Shown here piece by piece: positions 1 to 13,086 of a stretch of DNA of 64,000 nucleotides (within the stretch, counting starts at the first letter, position 1; each line of letters opens with the position of its first letter). Origin of the DNA: Byssochlamys sp. IMV 00236. Its lineage: Eukaryota > Ascomycota > Eurotiomycetes > Eurotiales > Thermoascaceae. A model generated the notes under the pieces. The model made no database searches, was not told where the DNA came from, and saw nothing but the letters and a program-made list of their open reading frames with translations. The translations under genes and the position numbers were made by a program. The stretch lies in NCBI GenBank assembly GCA_001931875.2, contig MSJH02000637.1, forward strand, positions 124,001 through 188,000, read 5' to 3'.

Positions 1-560
1 GCTGCAGCCAAAGGAACACCCCGCACGTTCTTCTGTATCTACACCGCTTGAAGAACTTTGTCAGAATTCCAGTGTGCCTCGATTGGTGATCGTCGTTCGG
101 TGGTTACTCGCTAACTTCATTGTGTTGATAGTGAATCGCATTGCATCGTGTCGTGAAGACGCATCTTTGTGCGACGCCACCGGCGGGTACCTTCTTACCA
201 GAACAGATTGTTGAATGAATAACTAGAGGGGTATTCCCGTGAAGTGATTCGATCTTCTTTTTTTCTCATTCACACCTGGGCGCTTTACTTAGCTGCATTC
301 ATTCAGTATCTAGAGTAACTTGTCTAATTTCTGATTAGTGCCTTATCCACTTCTTGATGCTCAGTATCTAGCTTCTTCACCTGAAAGTCCTACCGGAACA
401 GGATTTAGGAAAACTGTGCTGTATCCTGTAGCTCGATAAGCATTTTACCTCTTCCAAAGGCTGGGTGCTTCTGTCCCCTCGGTAGAACAGGTACCATAGG
501 TACCCGGGAGCTCGTTCAGTAGGGAAGCCATCGAAAACAGTGACCGACCCATCTCGAGCC
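1..560. other. Intergenic / upstream region
   Basis: No convincing coding sequence is visible. The short open frames here lack fungal-like composition and splice signals. The part near the right end probably holds the promoter and 5' leader of the membrane-protein gene that begins at 561. Confidence 0.4.
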
Positions 561-1241
561 ATGGAACGGAACGAGATATCCTTGAGATCTCTCCGGGGCT
601 CCAGACCGGAAAGCAATGCCTCTATGCGTCCCGAACACCAGAGTCTCCAGTCATCCGTCACGCACTTCCCTGGTCCTCAGTCCACTCCAGTCCCGAATAA
701 CGAGAGCTGGGTCCACCCTGCTTTTCGAACAAACAGAGATTCTTATGCGGTCTTCCACAGACCCGGCGAAGAAGAAGAACAAGAACATAGTCTCAAAACA
801 GGCCCTGGTTCGCCGCACGAGTTTCGGAAGTCAGATGGGCTTGCATCTTCGCCTTCGCTGTTGTATCGCATCGCCTGGAGCCGGGGCTGCAAGGTTGCGA
901 CGGCACTGGCTGTGGTAGCGGTGCTAATCACTATCTTGACGCTGTCTATCTGTATCCCGAGGGGGTGTTTTCAGCACAGGAATGGGACTACCGAGATTGG
1001 ACTTGACGGTCGCACAGCCCTGACCACCACTGCTACTACTGGCCCATCTGCTGCTGAAGATACCAGCGTGTTGGCAGCCTGGCCGACTATCACTGCCAGT
1101 GCAAGTAACATCATCCATGTCCACATGGATGCAGCGAGGGCGCAGAGTGAGCCTACAACCTTGCTGTCTGCAATCGCCCCTGGTACCTCTCCTGCGACTA
1201 CTGTTGGTGTGGCAGCGACCAGCACAGATCGGGCCTTCTAG
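561..1241 (+). CDS. Hypothetical single-pass membrane protein
   Basis: Uninterrupted ORF of 226 residues from the ATG at 561. The frame is open a little further upstream but without an ATG. The N-terminal half is polar and rich in Ser, Pro and Glu, including a run of four Glu. One strongly hydrophobic segment of about 23 residues (core VATALAVVAVLITILTL) lies near residues 113-137 and is followed by Cys and basic residues. The C-terminal tail is rich in Thr, Ala and Ser, as in O-glycosylated fungal surface or sensor proteins. No enzymatic motif is seen and I do not recognise the family. A plasma-membrane or vacuolar protein with a mucin-like external tail is an inference from composition only. 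No intron is needed, which adds some doubt about the model. Confidence 0.5.
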   Translation: MERNEISLRSLRGSRPESNASMRPEHQSLQSSVTHFPGPQSTPVPNNESWVHPAFRTNRDSYAVFHRPGEEEEQEHSLKTGPGSPHEFRKSDGLASSPSLLYRIAWSRGCKVATALAVVAVLITILTLSICIPRGCFQHRNGTTEIGLDGRTALTTTATTGPSAAEDTSVLAAWPTITASASNIIHVHMDAARAQSEPTTLLSAIAPGTSPATTVGVAATSTDRAF

Positions 1242-3179
1242 ATGAGATGTTGGCGGACGCTCATTCCCAGCGGGTCTTTGCGTGATACTAGTTAAAGCTT
1301 GTCTCACACTGGGCATTGCTTTAGGGAATTAGACTGCCCAATAATGCGAGAGTAGAGGTAATTCCGGCATCGAAAAGCCCCGGGTTCGGACGCCCGGAGA
1401 TCCTGGAGAATCGTCACTTACTCACAGCCGGTACACTAAATGATTCGGAACCGGGGAGGTTATGGGGTTAGGACCACAAGAGGTGCGAAAGGCAATAATA
1501 ATAATAATAAGTTCAGGAGGCCAATAGTTCGAGAACCCAGAGAACCGAGTACGATACTTACTCGACCAGGGGGAGTAGATAGTTAGATGGATGGACAGCC
1601 GGGGGAGATCTTGTTCGAGTTTAGCTGGGTCGACAGGCTCGACGATGGGGTTGAGACAAAGGATGATCGACGGCACTTGCTTGCTGGCGCTTATTTTTTA
1701 AATGGACCTCGTGAAGATCATGATGGGATGTTCGGGGAGAGCCCTAATTACGGTTTCAGAGGCATAGAGTTAATATCACCACTGGTTGCAGAAAGCTTAA
1801 GCAAACCAGGTATTGAGACGATGATGCACTGCTCAAGACTGGTTATAGACCATTAGAAAAATTGATTAAGCAAGAACCAGCATGATAGAGGACCCAGTAC
1901 CTTCAACCTAATAAGTATGGCATTGAGCTATTATTCGTAGAAATAGCTCTTTGTCGTCTGATACGCATCGACGGGGCGTTTCGGTCGCGATTCAGCCTCG
2001 GCATTGCAATCACGACATACACCGATCAATGAGGCGACCGTTCGTTTAATTTTTCTACTATCTGCTCCGTATTTCCCCTGAAGATAATGAGGTTCTAGAC
2101 TAACCTGAGGCTCTGCCGTTATTATGCGCGCTCCAAACTGACGGGGCAACGTTGGCGTGCAATAATCGCTTGAGCTGTTGTGTGATCCTCGCCCGCATGG
2201 AGCAAACGCCCTTGTTGCCGAGGACGAGGATCACGTAGAGATCGACGAGGCAGATTATGTGCCCACAGTTAAGTCTGACCCAGCACATCCGCCTAGACTA
2301 GATAGCCCCGCTACCGCTTACGCTTGTGCGATGGAGTCGTGTGGGCAAAGCAAAAGCTCATGGAATGTGAGACCGGCCCGCGAATGCGGTCATAGCTGTT
2401 TCCTGAACGTGTTTGTGAAACAGAGAAGACCAATATGAATGGTGCAAAAACGCCTCTCCCGCTGCACTGACGCTGGAAGCCAAAATAAACAACAGGAAGG
2501 GAAGCTTGATCGTATCTATTGGTTTGGTCAGTAGTAGTCATAACTATCAATAGAGTACCCTAACTACAACGTGGGCGCAACAAGCTCACCACGGAGAGCA
2601 CTGTTGCCGGACTCTGATCTCGCACCTTCGCTAATATACCTGGAGCTTCTTTTTTTCGAACGATTGAGGTCGCAAAAAAGGGTGAAGGATCGACGGTCCG
2701 GCGCGGAACTAAACAAGAAAAGAGACAAAGTAAACTCCCCCCGGGGCCGCCGTCAACATAAAAGCGCCCTGAGACGAAGGTCCCACTGATCCGCCGGAAG
2801 CCAAACTGGTTGCTTGATAGTGTCTCCAGTCTGACCAGCGATCGTTGTCCCCAGGCCCCGTCTGATCGGGTGCGCAGCCGTTTCTTCCGCGCCCAGAAGT
2901 AAAATCACCGTGCAGCCCCAAACGGCACTGAGCAGTGAGGGGAATAGGTATCAGGTCGAGGATCGTGGAGCTTTGCAAGTGGGCGCCGGCCCGCGTTCGT
3001 TCAACCACCGGCGTAAGGAGCAAAGATGGATCTTCCTTGCATTCCAGGCGGCCACGGCATGTTAGTTCAATGACGTCCCCCAGACCAAGAGGTATCGCGC
3101 CGGCGATAATGAGTTTCTACCCCGTACATGGTTCTGAAAACGAGGTTAAGGAGAAATAATAGACAGTCCATAGTTCAGG
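1242..3179. other. Intergenic region
   Basis: About 1.9 kb without a supported gene. It contains an ATA microsatellite near 1494-1510. Short unrelated ORFs in both strands have no recognisable domain. The last few hundred bases probably include the promoter of the GH43 gene. Confidence 0.45.
1494..1510. repeat. ATA-type microsatellite
   Basis: About five and a half copies of the trinucleotide AAT/ATA in a row, in non-coding DNA. Useful only as a simple-sequence landmark. Confidence 0.8.
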
Positions 3180-4505
3180 ATGATCGCTTCACGGCCCTCG
3201 TATATAGCTCTGCCACAGACGCCTGCTGAAGAGAAGGATGGATGTCCGACTCGGGTCCTGCTGTTGTCTCGTTGGAACGTTCGCCGTGCCGTCAAGATGC
3301 TCGTGGTACTCTTCTTACTCTCCTTAACCTCCCTTTGCTATTCCTTGACCGTGCCTTTGAAGGCTCGCGATGCGGACACCACTGCCGGTCCTGGGGGCTA
3401 TGCCCATACGCATCCCACAGATCTCATGATCCATGACCCGAGTGTCATCAAGTACGGCGACAAGTACTACGCGTACGGCGTGGGCGTGTATATCAACATC
3501 TGGGAATCATGGACTATGGACGGACCTTGGAACCTCACTGGAAGCTTGTTAGATGGGCCAGCAGCCATCAATAAAGGTGCTAACACCGAACCTTGGGCTC
3601 CCAACACGATCCAGGTCGGAGACACCTTCTACTGCTACTACGCCGTCAGCGAGGCAGGCAGCCGTGACAGTGCTATCGGTGTGGCGACCTCGAGCCATCC
3701 CGGCCCAGGTGGATGGACCGATCATGGACTGGTTTTGCAGACTGGATCCGGTGTTGGATCGCAGCAATATCCCATGAACGTGTCGAATGCCATCGACCCC
3801 ACTATCCTGATTGCGGACGTTCCTTACCTGATCTATGGTAGCTACTGGACCGGTATCTACCAGGTTCCGCTGTCAGAGGACATGCTCTCCATGGCCGACC
3901 CCCAGTCTCCGGATGCCACTCATCTCGTCTATGCTCCCCAGGGCATTCACCCCGCCGAAGGCAGCTTTGCGACTTACCATGCTCCTTACTATTATCTCTG
4001 GTTCAGCCATGGTCAATGCTGTGACCTGAACGCCAACGCGCTCCCCGCCGCTGGACATGAGTGAGTCGCCCTCCCAAACCTTTCATAAAGACGAAGCTCC
4101 CTGCTTATAATAAATTTCCAAACAGATACAGTATTCGTGTCGGAAGGTCGATGGACCCCCGAGGACCATACCTGGACAAGGATGGCACGGACCTGGTCAA
4201 TGGAGGTGGCACTATTGTGTACGCTTCCAACGACGATGTTTACGCTCCTGGCGGCGAGGGTGTCTTGAACGACGGCCAGAACGATATCCTCTTCTACCAC
4301 TATGGTACGCATAACCCCTATATTTTTCAAACCCCCATGGGCAATAAAACACAACAGAAGACTAATTCTTTCCACAGTCAACACGACAGTCGGCTACGGC
4401 TTCAACCAGACCAGCATGGGCTGGAACTTCCTCGACTATCCAGACGGATGGCCAGTCGCGACATACAACCGTCCTTCAACGTCCTCCTCTTCCTACTTCT
4501 GGTGA
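3180..4505 (+). CDS. GH43 arabinan endo-1,5-alpha-L-arabinosidase
   Basis: Three exons (3180-4060, 4126-4304, 4378-4505) give 395 residues. The family hydrolyses internal alpha-1,5 bonds of arabinan in plant pectin. GH43 marks are visible: a proximal catalytic Asp in the [19 protein letters not shown] stretch, the WAPN motif, an internal [10 protein letters not shown] segment with the pKa-modulating Asp, and a likely acid Glu in PAEGSF. The protein ends with the DYPDGWP region typical of fungal arabinanases. A hydrophobic stretch ([17 protein letters not shown]) starts at the in-frame ATG at 3297, residue 40. Starting there it is a normal secretory signal peptide. Starting at 3180 it is preceded by 39 polar residues and would be a signal anchor. 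The secreted 356-residue form is the usual family architecture, so the upstream ATG needs support. Confidence 0.85.
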
Positions 4506-5745
4506 ACGAAGTCCGCAATTCCACTCCCTCGTCGATTATCGTCTCCTTCCACGCCCTCCTTTACCGATCCGACCTTATACATAATCTAATCCGCACATAT
4601 ACCGTCCCATCATCTCTATACATACTCGCGTCTATGTCACCATTTCCATATAGACCATTCATTGTCACTCGTTGCATTGGGGCGCAGCTACATACAACCT
4701 CAGGGATTATATAGGCGTTATTTTTGGGATTTTACTTTTTTTTGGCTCTTTGCGAAAGAAAAGATCGGGAACTGCGATCTGATCTGATCTTTACGGAGAT
4801 ATTATAGTTCCTACATATATATAGACTTCTTGGCGAGACATTTTGGATACACATACTTGGTTTTTAATTTCTTGTTTACGTGCGCTTTTGGAAAAGTCCT
4901 CAAGGTCGAACCGAGTCAGCACGGAAAGAAAGCAGGTGTCGCGCATTTTTTTGAGAATCTATCGACTTTATCTACAAAGATACCTATTCTTCAGGAAACC
5001 CTTATTTGATTTGATTTGAGTTCTTTAAGGACATTCAGCATTATTATTGTTGTTATTAATATTATAATCTTGTAAATGGACTGTACTGACGTCACGAGAT
5101 GTTTTGTTCCTTGCTTGAACTTGTTTATTTACTCCGAATATAGCCGAGGAAAAGGAGAATCGAAGAGGACGGAAGAACGCGGCAGATGACGAGGTACCCG
5201 TTCATGATATTCGGTGTCATGGAGAGCTCGTGATTGTGATATTTCTTTTTTTAGATATGAAAGGCCTTGATAATGATTGGCGTTGTTGTACAGATGGCAC
5301 AGCATGTGGGCCAATTGACTACCAGAAAATGATAATGATTTACAACGTCCATGCCTGAGGCATCTGCTCGAACATAGTTGCCGGAAAGAGTAAAGCCCAG
5401 GGGGCGGGTCTCTGACTGGTCGTTGGGCAAGTCGATCCGAGCAATATCAGATACTAACTGTTAGTAACTACTGGTGTGAAGGACGGCTTGATGGAGGAAT
5501 AGGAGATGTCGATGTCGATGTAGACGTGGATTCAAATGCAGTCCCTGACGATCAGAGGGCGTGTCTAACAGGGGTATCTCTAACGTACAGAATCATGGCG
5601 CGCCGGCCTACAAGAAAAACAACCTGAAATGCAAGAAATTAAAAGTGAAGTCATCCAGTCATGAAAAATTGTGACGGTGTATAAAGTGACCCAGTGAGCA
5701 GATGACCAAGCAATAGATAGACCTGAACCGCGAACTGCAAAACAA
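4506..5745. other. Intergenic region between convergent genes
   Basis: Holds the 3' flank of the GH43 gene, with AT-rich stretches and several TTATT runs around 5030-5070 suited to 3' processing. The 3' flank of the minus-strand acidic-protein gene is at the right. No coding potential is seen. Confidence 0.5.
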
Positions 5746-6457
5746 CTAACCGCTCTTCTTGGGGCCTTTCATGAAAAGGATTTCCTATTGGCAACGGTTA
5801 GTCAGTCGATATGATGTTTGAAAGAAACAGTGAAGTGAAGAATGCTCATACCTCTTCGTCTTCCTCAGAGCTCGACGAGAAGTTGCGATAATCATACTGC
5901 TCGTTCTCCTTGTCGTTCCCAGTTGCGTCCGCTTGCTGGTCCCTCGGGCACGGATCATGCTGGCGGGTGGTGGTGCTGATGTCCGTAAGAGAGACAGGAC
6001 AAGAGGTCGGCAGAACCTTCGCGGCAGAGTTGCGTCGGTTGAGGCGAGGTTGTCGCCCACGCTTCTGGGAGTCATCATCATTGCTGGTCATGCTAGGCCC
6101 GATGTCTAGCGAACTGACGTCGCTGCTGTTTGGGTGGGCAACGGCGAGGCGAGCGGCCAGACGAGACATTGAAGGTGCGGACGCCCCAGCCGAAGGACCA
6201 GGCTGGTTGGCGTTTGTCTCGTCCAATTCCATGTCGAAGATACGCTCACTGCCCTCGACATCGACGCTCTTGTTAGAGCCGTCGGAGGAGACGTCTGAAC
6301 CCTCGTCGGAATCAGCTGCCCCAGCCAGTGGGATCTGGCTAGCTGCCAGTTCTGGGCGACGGGGCGGCGAGCCTGGGAGGAGGATCGCGGCCTGCACAGA
6401 TGCAGGCTCGACGACCTCCTCCCCACGTCCTGGAACGTCGATGGGAACTGAACTCAT
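5746..6457 (-). CDS. Hypothetical acidic Ser/Glu-rich protein
   Basis: Two exons, read right to left: 6457-5853 extended to the donor at 5852, then 5784-5746. The donor is GTATGAG just after a Glu codon. The acceptor is CAATAG and the phase is 0, which turns the end of a long ORF into a clean C-terminus closing in KKSG. The product is 214 residues, predicted to be disordered and acidic, with many Ser/Asp/Glu clusters such as SSSSEEDEEE. One basic patch (KRGRQPRLNRRN) could act as a nuclear localisation signal. A short RLAARLAVAHP segment may form a helix. No known domain is recognised. A nuclear regulatory or chromatin-associated role is only a guess from composition. Confidence 0.6.
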
Positions 6458-8452
6458 GACGCGGAGTTAGAAAATGAAGAACGGAGGCAGACGAGACTGA
6501 AGAGACAGTTGATCCCAAGATTTAAAGATGGAAACAGTGAAGCAGACGGAAGTGGGCTGAGTTCCTCGATGGCAGGCTGCTTTGAGGTGAAGGTGTTGTA
6601 GAGGACAAAGAGGAGAAACAATAAATAGAGGTTCGAGGAAATATAACAGACAGGATACTGACTCACGTCGTCGTCTCGGCGATGATGTCGCCGCCCTGCC
6701 ATTCACAGATGAAAGGGGCCTCTTTGGGTCTTCCCAAACATGACTGCACCCTCCTTCACCTTTGTCGACACAATCTACAGGAGCTATGCCCTTGGCCCAT
6801 TCCCAATGGGCCTTCTCCAGACTTGCAGACTTCCCTCCACCATGCCACAAAGGGCATTTTTTGCGGCCAGGTAGGGCCTTATCCCGAGCCTGTGCCTGTG
6901 CCTCATATAATTCGATAGATGCTCTATTCCGACCACGTCCCATACTCTTTGGATGGGAACAGCTCCCGGGAGAAATTTCTCCCGAAGAAGGAACAGTATC
7001 GAGAGAAGAACCACGCACAGGGGTACAGGTCAAGGGCTTTTGGGCCACCCTTTCTGAGATGTCGCAAGGAGGGCCCAAGGAAGCTTGTCCAGAAGACAGG
7101 TAAGCTGAGTGGTATATATACCATGAAAGGAAATATCCAGTAGATAGGTATCCACCCTAGTGACCAAAAGGATATATATCGAAGTAAAAGGAATCAAGGT
7201 ATATATGGCTATCAAAGAGGGCCAAAGGAATAGAAAGGCTGATTGTGAAGACAGGAGAAGACAGCCAAGAAGGTATATACAGCCCACGAGGGCATGTTCA
7301 TCACTGATTATCTTCCGTGGTGTTCCAGGCTCGCGATTTGCTCAACCATCGTCACATGTTGCCGTGCAAGAGGATAGTCTCTGGATCTCTAGCTAGAGAG
7401 CATATATATATGCACTGTACATGAGACAGTGTCATGATTATATCAAAGGAAAAAGAAGACTGAAATGACTGAAAATCAGTCATCCTTCTGGGGTTATCTT
7501 TTAAGATAGATCATATGTCTCGCTCTTCAGGTGCAGGTGATGGTGTTCTTCTTGCTCAGTGAGAGGAAAGACGAGGTCATTTGGTCTTTGGTTCTGCTGG
7601 TGAACTACGCTATCCCGTTCTTGGAGGATAGTATCACGTGATGAAGAACAAAGGAGCACGTGAGGATGTTGCTTTATCTTCAGATAATCATTATTATGGG
7701 ACTCTACGCAGATCTATGACTGGTAACAATCTGAGACAGCCAGCATGCGAGAGCTAGAAAGCATAGTCAATATGAAAGTAGTGCCTCTCGTGTATTGCGA
7801 TGCCACTCAATACCTCGCATCAGCGAAGAGCTTTCTAAGGAAAATACATACTTAACAAGCACAGAAGAGAGCGAACAACATGTCTAATAGAATGATCAAA
7901 TTCCTCTCAGTCAGGAGATAACCACCAGGCTGATTCTAATGACACGATAGAACAGTCACATGCAACGTATTTGGAATATAAAACCGCCTATCTGTGTCAA
8001 AAAGCAAACGAGATATGGGAATTACACTTTTGGCACAACGCTCAAGAGCGCTGGTCGGCCAACTCTTTCAGTTGACCGACTATACAGACGCATCAACAAT
8101 CAGATCAGATGGACACAGGCAAGGTATGCTCTCAACACCCTCCAATAATATCATCCATTCCGCCTTCTGCGGCGGTTTGACATAAATTCGACTCGAGCCA
8201 GTGTCCGGCTCTGCACGATCAAAGATAAAAAGTAGACAAGATAAACACCAAGAAAACAGCCGAAGGACATTGAAAAGTAATAGAGTATTACATGGTCACT
8301 GAAGTCCAGCGAACACAGAAGTGTATACGATCAAGCAGCAACAGGAAAATCATACACTGAGCCAGGATGCACAAGTGATGCATTACGCATTACCCGTTGA
8401 AGAAGGATTCCCAAAACCAAATACTACCAGGTATTGAACTGACAAAGTCCTA
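6458..8452. other. Long intergenic region, gene-poor
   Basis: Two kilobases with no supported gene. Open frames on both strands at 6467-7103 overlap and have no domain. A strong donor-like GTGAGTCAG on the minus strand near 6665 could belong to a 5' UTR intron of the acidic-protein gene. From 7120 to 7410 there are many ATATAT boxes. Two CACGTG motifs lie near 7640-7660. A hairpin occurs at 8054-8080. Confidence 0.45.
8054..8080. repeat. Short inverted repeat (hairpin)
   Basis: Arms GTCGGCCAACT and AGTTGACCGAC can pair over 11 bases with one mismatch around a five-base loop CTTTC. It lies in non-coding DNA, about 400 bp beyond the 3' end of the ubiquitin protease gene. It may be incidental or a small regulatory palindrome. 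Confidence 0.5.
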
Positions 8453-11400
8453 TTATTCCTTGTCGGGGACTATCTTGTCCTCTTCGTCGACACGCAGCTC
8501 GATGACCGGTAGATCGTCATCATCGTCTGCGTCCAAGGGCGGTGGGATATTCTGAATGGAGGAATCCTCGAAAGTCGTGTCTGTGTAAGAGGCCCCCGGG
8601 CCCTCGGAACTATCGCCCAATGCAGCAAGCCGAATATCTGAATCGCTGAGGTCGCCTCCTCCAACTGCCTTATTGCTCGCATCGTCGTCGAATAGGTCTT
8701 CGTCTTCACCGTCAAAGTAGGATCCCGGAGGCGCCGCGGTCATCTGCGAAGGGCCATGAGCATCTGACGCTCGATCGAAGGACCATAAAGGTTCAGTCGG
8801 GAAATTGAGGGGATTTGGGCGCATTTCGCCGCCGAAGTATTCATCTTCAAGGTCCATACCTTCCAATCGGTCTGCATGTTCGAGGCTCTGTTCCCCGGAT
8901 GGAAGACCGTTGAAGTATCCCGGAGGCATGTCGTCGTCGTCATCAGCCTCCACGCTCCTCACTTGGGTTACGGCTTGCGAACCACCATCTCCCGCTTGGT
9001 GAGCTGCTCCGACTCCTGCTAAAGCGCTCGACGACCCATTGCGGGAGGAGCCGCCGAGCCGCCGGTCTTCCCCCGACGGCGAGGGAGCCCGCGAGTCCGT
9101 CTGCGAGTCAGAGTCGGTGGCTCCGCCGCGAGTCGCGGACTCGACAATTTCCTCGAGGACCTTGCCACCCAAAGGGCGGTCGGATCGACGGCGGTAGAAG
9201 AGCAGATAGGCGGCAGAAGTTATGACCTTCTGGGGATCAATCGGCTTGGAGACATGGGAATCTAGAAGAATTAGTGCAGAGTTCAGAAAAAGATGGGCCT
9301 GCAGAAGGTGAGCTAAGCATACCATTATATTCGTTCCATTCATTAGTCATGAAATTCTTCGCAAACGCGGTGTAGTGACCTCCTCCGAGGCCACCGTAGT
9401 GATTGTCGACAGCAAAGAGATCGTAGATCATACTCTTTCCTTCTTCAGGAGCGGCTACACGACCGGTGAGGTCCAGTCCCTCGATTGGGAAGTCGACGAC
9501 CACATCAATCTTGTCTCTGAAGCCACGGTTGGCGCTGAACCTCTTGAGGTGCATGACGAGAATGTCAGGCGTCTTCCAGAGCTCGAACTTCTTGCTGGCA
9601 CGGCGATGTTCCTTGCAACGGGGACAGTACCACGCGTCGTTCTCCGACAGGATTTCCTCTTTTCCGAACTCGTCCAGACACTCGTTGAGTGTGATACCCT
9701 TCTTCTTGCGCGACTGTCGTAGTTGACGCTTCTTGTAGAGTTCGGGGTCCGGAACGTGTTCGACATTGGTCCATGTCGGGGCACCGCGCAACGGGTCACG
9801 ATCTTTCGGAGACGCACCAAACAAGGCATCGTGAGCCTGCTCATTCCAGTCAAGCACGATTCCTTCGCCAGGGCGGATCAACGGAAGTGATTTGCCCTTC
9901 TTCGATTCCACGATGTTTGGTCGTCCCTTACGGCTAGGTACCCGGGTGTAGTCGTCAGATCCACTCTCAGAATCATTGTTGGACCGCGTCTCGCGGCTGT
10001 CAGAGTCATCAGACTCCTCAGCAGCCTTCTGAGAGCTGGCGTCCACTGGGACACCTTCAGAGGCGTCGGCGAGCTCATCGTCACTGCTAACAGGGCTGTT
10101 GGTACCGTCTGGGAAATGCTTCGCCTGACCTTTACCCTCCGTTCGCTTTTCGTTGACTTTCTTGATGCGAGAAGACATTAGTGGGAAGTCCTTGTTCTCG
10201 TCCACAGAGGAGAAGCCGAGAGGGACCACCTCATTGGATCGGACAATCTTCATCTGGAAGAGGTTCCGGTGACCAGCAGGAATCGCAGTTCCTGGGCGTA
10301 GGAGGTAAGGAACTGGACTTGAGTTGCTAGAAGCCTCAGGAGCCCGATCCGCATCACGCATGGAGACGTCGACGAGACCATCCTCGCCTTCCACAGACGC
10401 GGTCTTGATCTTGGAGTCGGCAGATTGAGCGTCATCATCGTTCATAACGACGGTGTCAGAATCCTCCTGTGTGCCATCGAGTTCCCCGCCAAGATCCTCG
10501 TTCAGAAGGTCACGGGTAGTCAGGGTGTCTACTTCGGCCAAAACCTTGCGGAAGATAGCATCATAATCATAGGCCTCCTCGCGGGTGATGATCGTGTACG
10601 AAGGAGCACCAAAGAGTTGCCGTGAGTTGGACCGAGTGTTCGGCCGCACGACACGGTTGAAGATCGGAACCAGCATCCTGTCAGCCTTGGGGGAGTCGAA
10701 GCTGGGAACCTGCTCGTGATCCATGTGGAACGACATCGAGGAGAAAGCCTTCTTTGGCTTGTCCGGATTGTAGTTGGTAGGGACAGCCTCGACTTCGAAA
10801 ATTCCAATGTCATCACCGGCGCCGATCTGGTAGTCTGCAATGCTGCTATTGTTATCGAACATCTTGTAGAACTTGGACTTGTAGACTTCGGCCATGATCA
10901 GCTTCTGGGGATCAGAACCCATCTTCTTAGCCACCATCTCCTTCAGTGCCTTGATGCTGGAATTCTTGTCGATCTCAACATCGACGAGAACGGGGCGCTT
11001 GTGAAGAGGGAAATAGAATATTTCCTTGCTCCAAAGGTTCTCGATCGGGAGCTGCAGTGTCAGGTTGTTGAACGGATCGAAAATGATGCTGACCTTGTCA
11101 CACTCCGGACAGTGAAGGGTGGACTTGTACATGCCAGCGAAGAGATCGGTGATGACAGAGTCATTGCGAGCTTTGTAGATATCCCAACACTTATCTGCAA
11201 ACCCCTTCAGTGCAGAGAAGTCATGAACCATTTCATCGGTCGAATCCGGCTTCTCAATGTATGGTTTCTTTTGAATCCTGTTCAGATCTTCTTGCAAACC
11301 ATCTAGAAGGAAAAGCAGAAACTCTTGGGAATCCTGTTGACCATAACCGGAAAAGGCAGGGCCATATCGGCCAACGGTGTGCTTCAGCTGTCTGGGAGCA

Positions 11401-13086
11401 AAAGACGAAGGACCGGCTTCGTCATAGATCATATGCAGCAGATGCGCATAGGCCTTTGCAATGTCACCATTGTGAGCCAACGGATTACTAGGATTAAGAT
11501 CACGCTTGTAAAAATCATCTGTAGTCGTATGTTAGCAACGAGCGGGGCCATCCTTTTCAAGGGACACGGGTCCACGAACTTAGGAAATAGTAGGTCAACT
11601 CCTCAACACTCCGCACGCACTGCAATGCGGAGTTCATGTAGCATGTGTTTCCCAAATTGCTCAGACCAGTAGCACCTCTTGGCTTTCCATCTTTCCGCCT
11701 TCCTCTCGTGGGCTCCGGCGCAGGTGACGAACGCCCACTCGTCGGCGTGCTCTTGGCCTTGACCTTTTGATTGGCATTCTTGTTGTTGTTTGCGGTGAGG
11801 CCTAGGCGGTTCAAAGTCTGCTTGGAGACATCCGAAACCCATTCGCCGCCTGCCGGTCCTCCGATTTGTTCTTCCAACACAACCACTTCGTTTCCTGCAA
11901 GACCGGCAAGCTCTATTGTCATCTTGCCGTTATATTTCTCGTTGGCTGTCTGATCACGAGCATCCTCCAGGAGCTCGCGTTGGGACCCTTCAGTGAGGGA
12001 AACAAAGGTGTTCACGTCCAACGAGAAGTTATTGCCAGCACTGGCGGCCAACACTGCCCCTGGTGCAGGAGATGCGCTCCGAGAAGCCGCTGGGGTGACC
12101 ATACCGGAGGTGTTGGATCCGCCCAGACCACCCAGAATCCTCCAGACTCGAACCTTGGTCGTGATGTCAATGTTGGCTAGACCCTTCACCTGCTTCAGCC
12201 ACTTCTGGAAGTTGGTGTGTCTGCTGGCCAGTGTCTTGATGGGTGCCATGTTCTTCTCCTTCAAAGTCTGGGGAGTTGTGCCACTGGCCGGGTTGGCCAA
12301 CTTCAGGATCGTAAAGATTGGAGGGTTGATCTCGTACTGGATATTCTCCTCTCCACCGGCGGAGTTGGTGTTGTGGGCGTATCGAACAATCGCTGGCGAT
12401 CGTTCCGATAGCCCGTACCACTTCATGATGCGGTCCCACGCCTCCTGCGGCACAATCTCATAATCTTCACCTAGCTGCAGTCCCGGCCGCAGAGGTACGA
12501 AAGGCTCTCCTGCTTCATCCTTGAACGTCGCGGCGGGATCGGTGATAAGAACCAGGTCAGAGTTATCGACGGGCCCAATCTCGCCCTCCGTAGCAGCTTT
12601 ATCACCGATCTGCTCATTCGAGGAGGCCCTCGACATGACCTTGTTCAACCACTTGGCGGATATCACATAACCCTTCTGTTTCTCCTTCAGCGGCGCTGCT
12701 ACCAGTCTTGTCACCTCTGCAACCTGTTCATCGATGGAAGGCACTTCGGCAGCCTCCTGGGATTTCGCGCTGCTCTCCTTGGACGTCGCACTGGCCGTGT
12801 AGGTGGACATACTGGAAGGAGTCGGATAGAGGTTGTCCTTCCGGCCATCGTTTCCAGATCCCTCCGTAGTTTCCTGATCGATCATGTCAACTGAAGTCGC
12901 TCGTCGGTGGCCTGGTCGTTCATTCGATTGAGATTCCGACGGGTCCACGTCCATCTCGACGTCCTGTGACCGCCGCTCTTCGTCGCCTATCTGGGACGCC
13001 GGGCGCTTGACGGCCGGCGACGACGATCGCATCTCACGTCTGCCCTGCTGCGAACCCTCGCCCTGGGATCCTTCTGAACCAGACAT
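8453..13086 (-). CDS. Ubiquitin-specific protease, Ubp12/USP15 type
   Basis: Large cysteine protease that removes ubiquitin from proteins. Three exons (13086-11580, 11518-9323, 9261-8453) give 1503 residues with matching phases and 61-bp introns. A DUSP domain lies at about residues 120-260. The Cys box GLSNLGNTCYMNSALQC has the nucleophile near residue 482, and the His box GGLGGGHYTAFAK has the His near 1217. The QQDSQEFL motif and the Zn-ribbon pairs CPEC and CPRC are present. Between the USP halves lies a long insert, and the C-terminal tail is acidic and disordered, as in yeast Ubp12. The start is uncertain: the frame stays open up to 13710, but its first part reads as pyrimidine-rich leader (runs of Phe and Pro). 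The only internal Met before the conserved part is at 13086. A 5' UTR intron ending near 13505 is possible. Confidence 0.9.

Noticed and set aside
1360..1410. T-arm/B-box-like sequence (GGGTTCGGA with GC-rich arms)
   Set aside because: The loop is eight bases and no acceptor stem, D-arm or anticodon arm can be folded around it. Not a tRNA.
6467..7103. Overlapping ORFs on both strands (203 and 113 codons)
   Set aside because: No domain, low-complexity composition, and neither has a convincing start or splice context. Probably leader and intergenic DNA.
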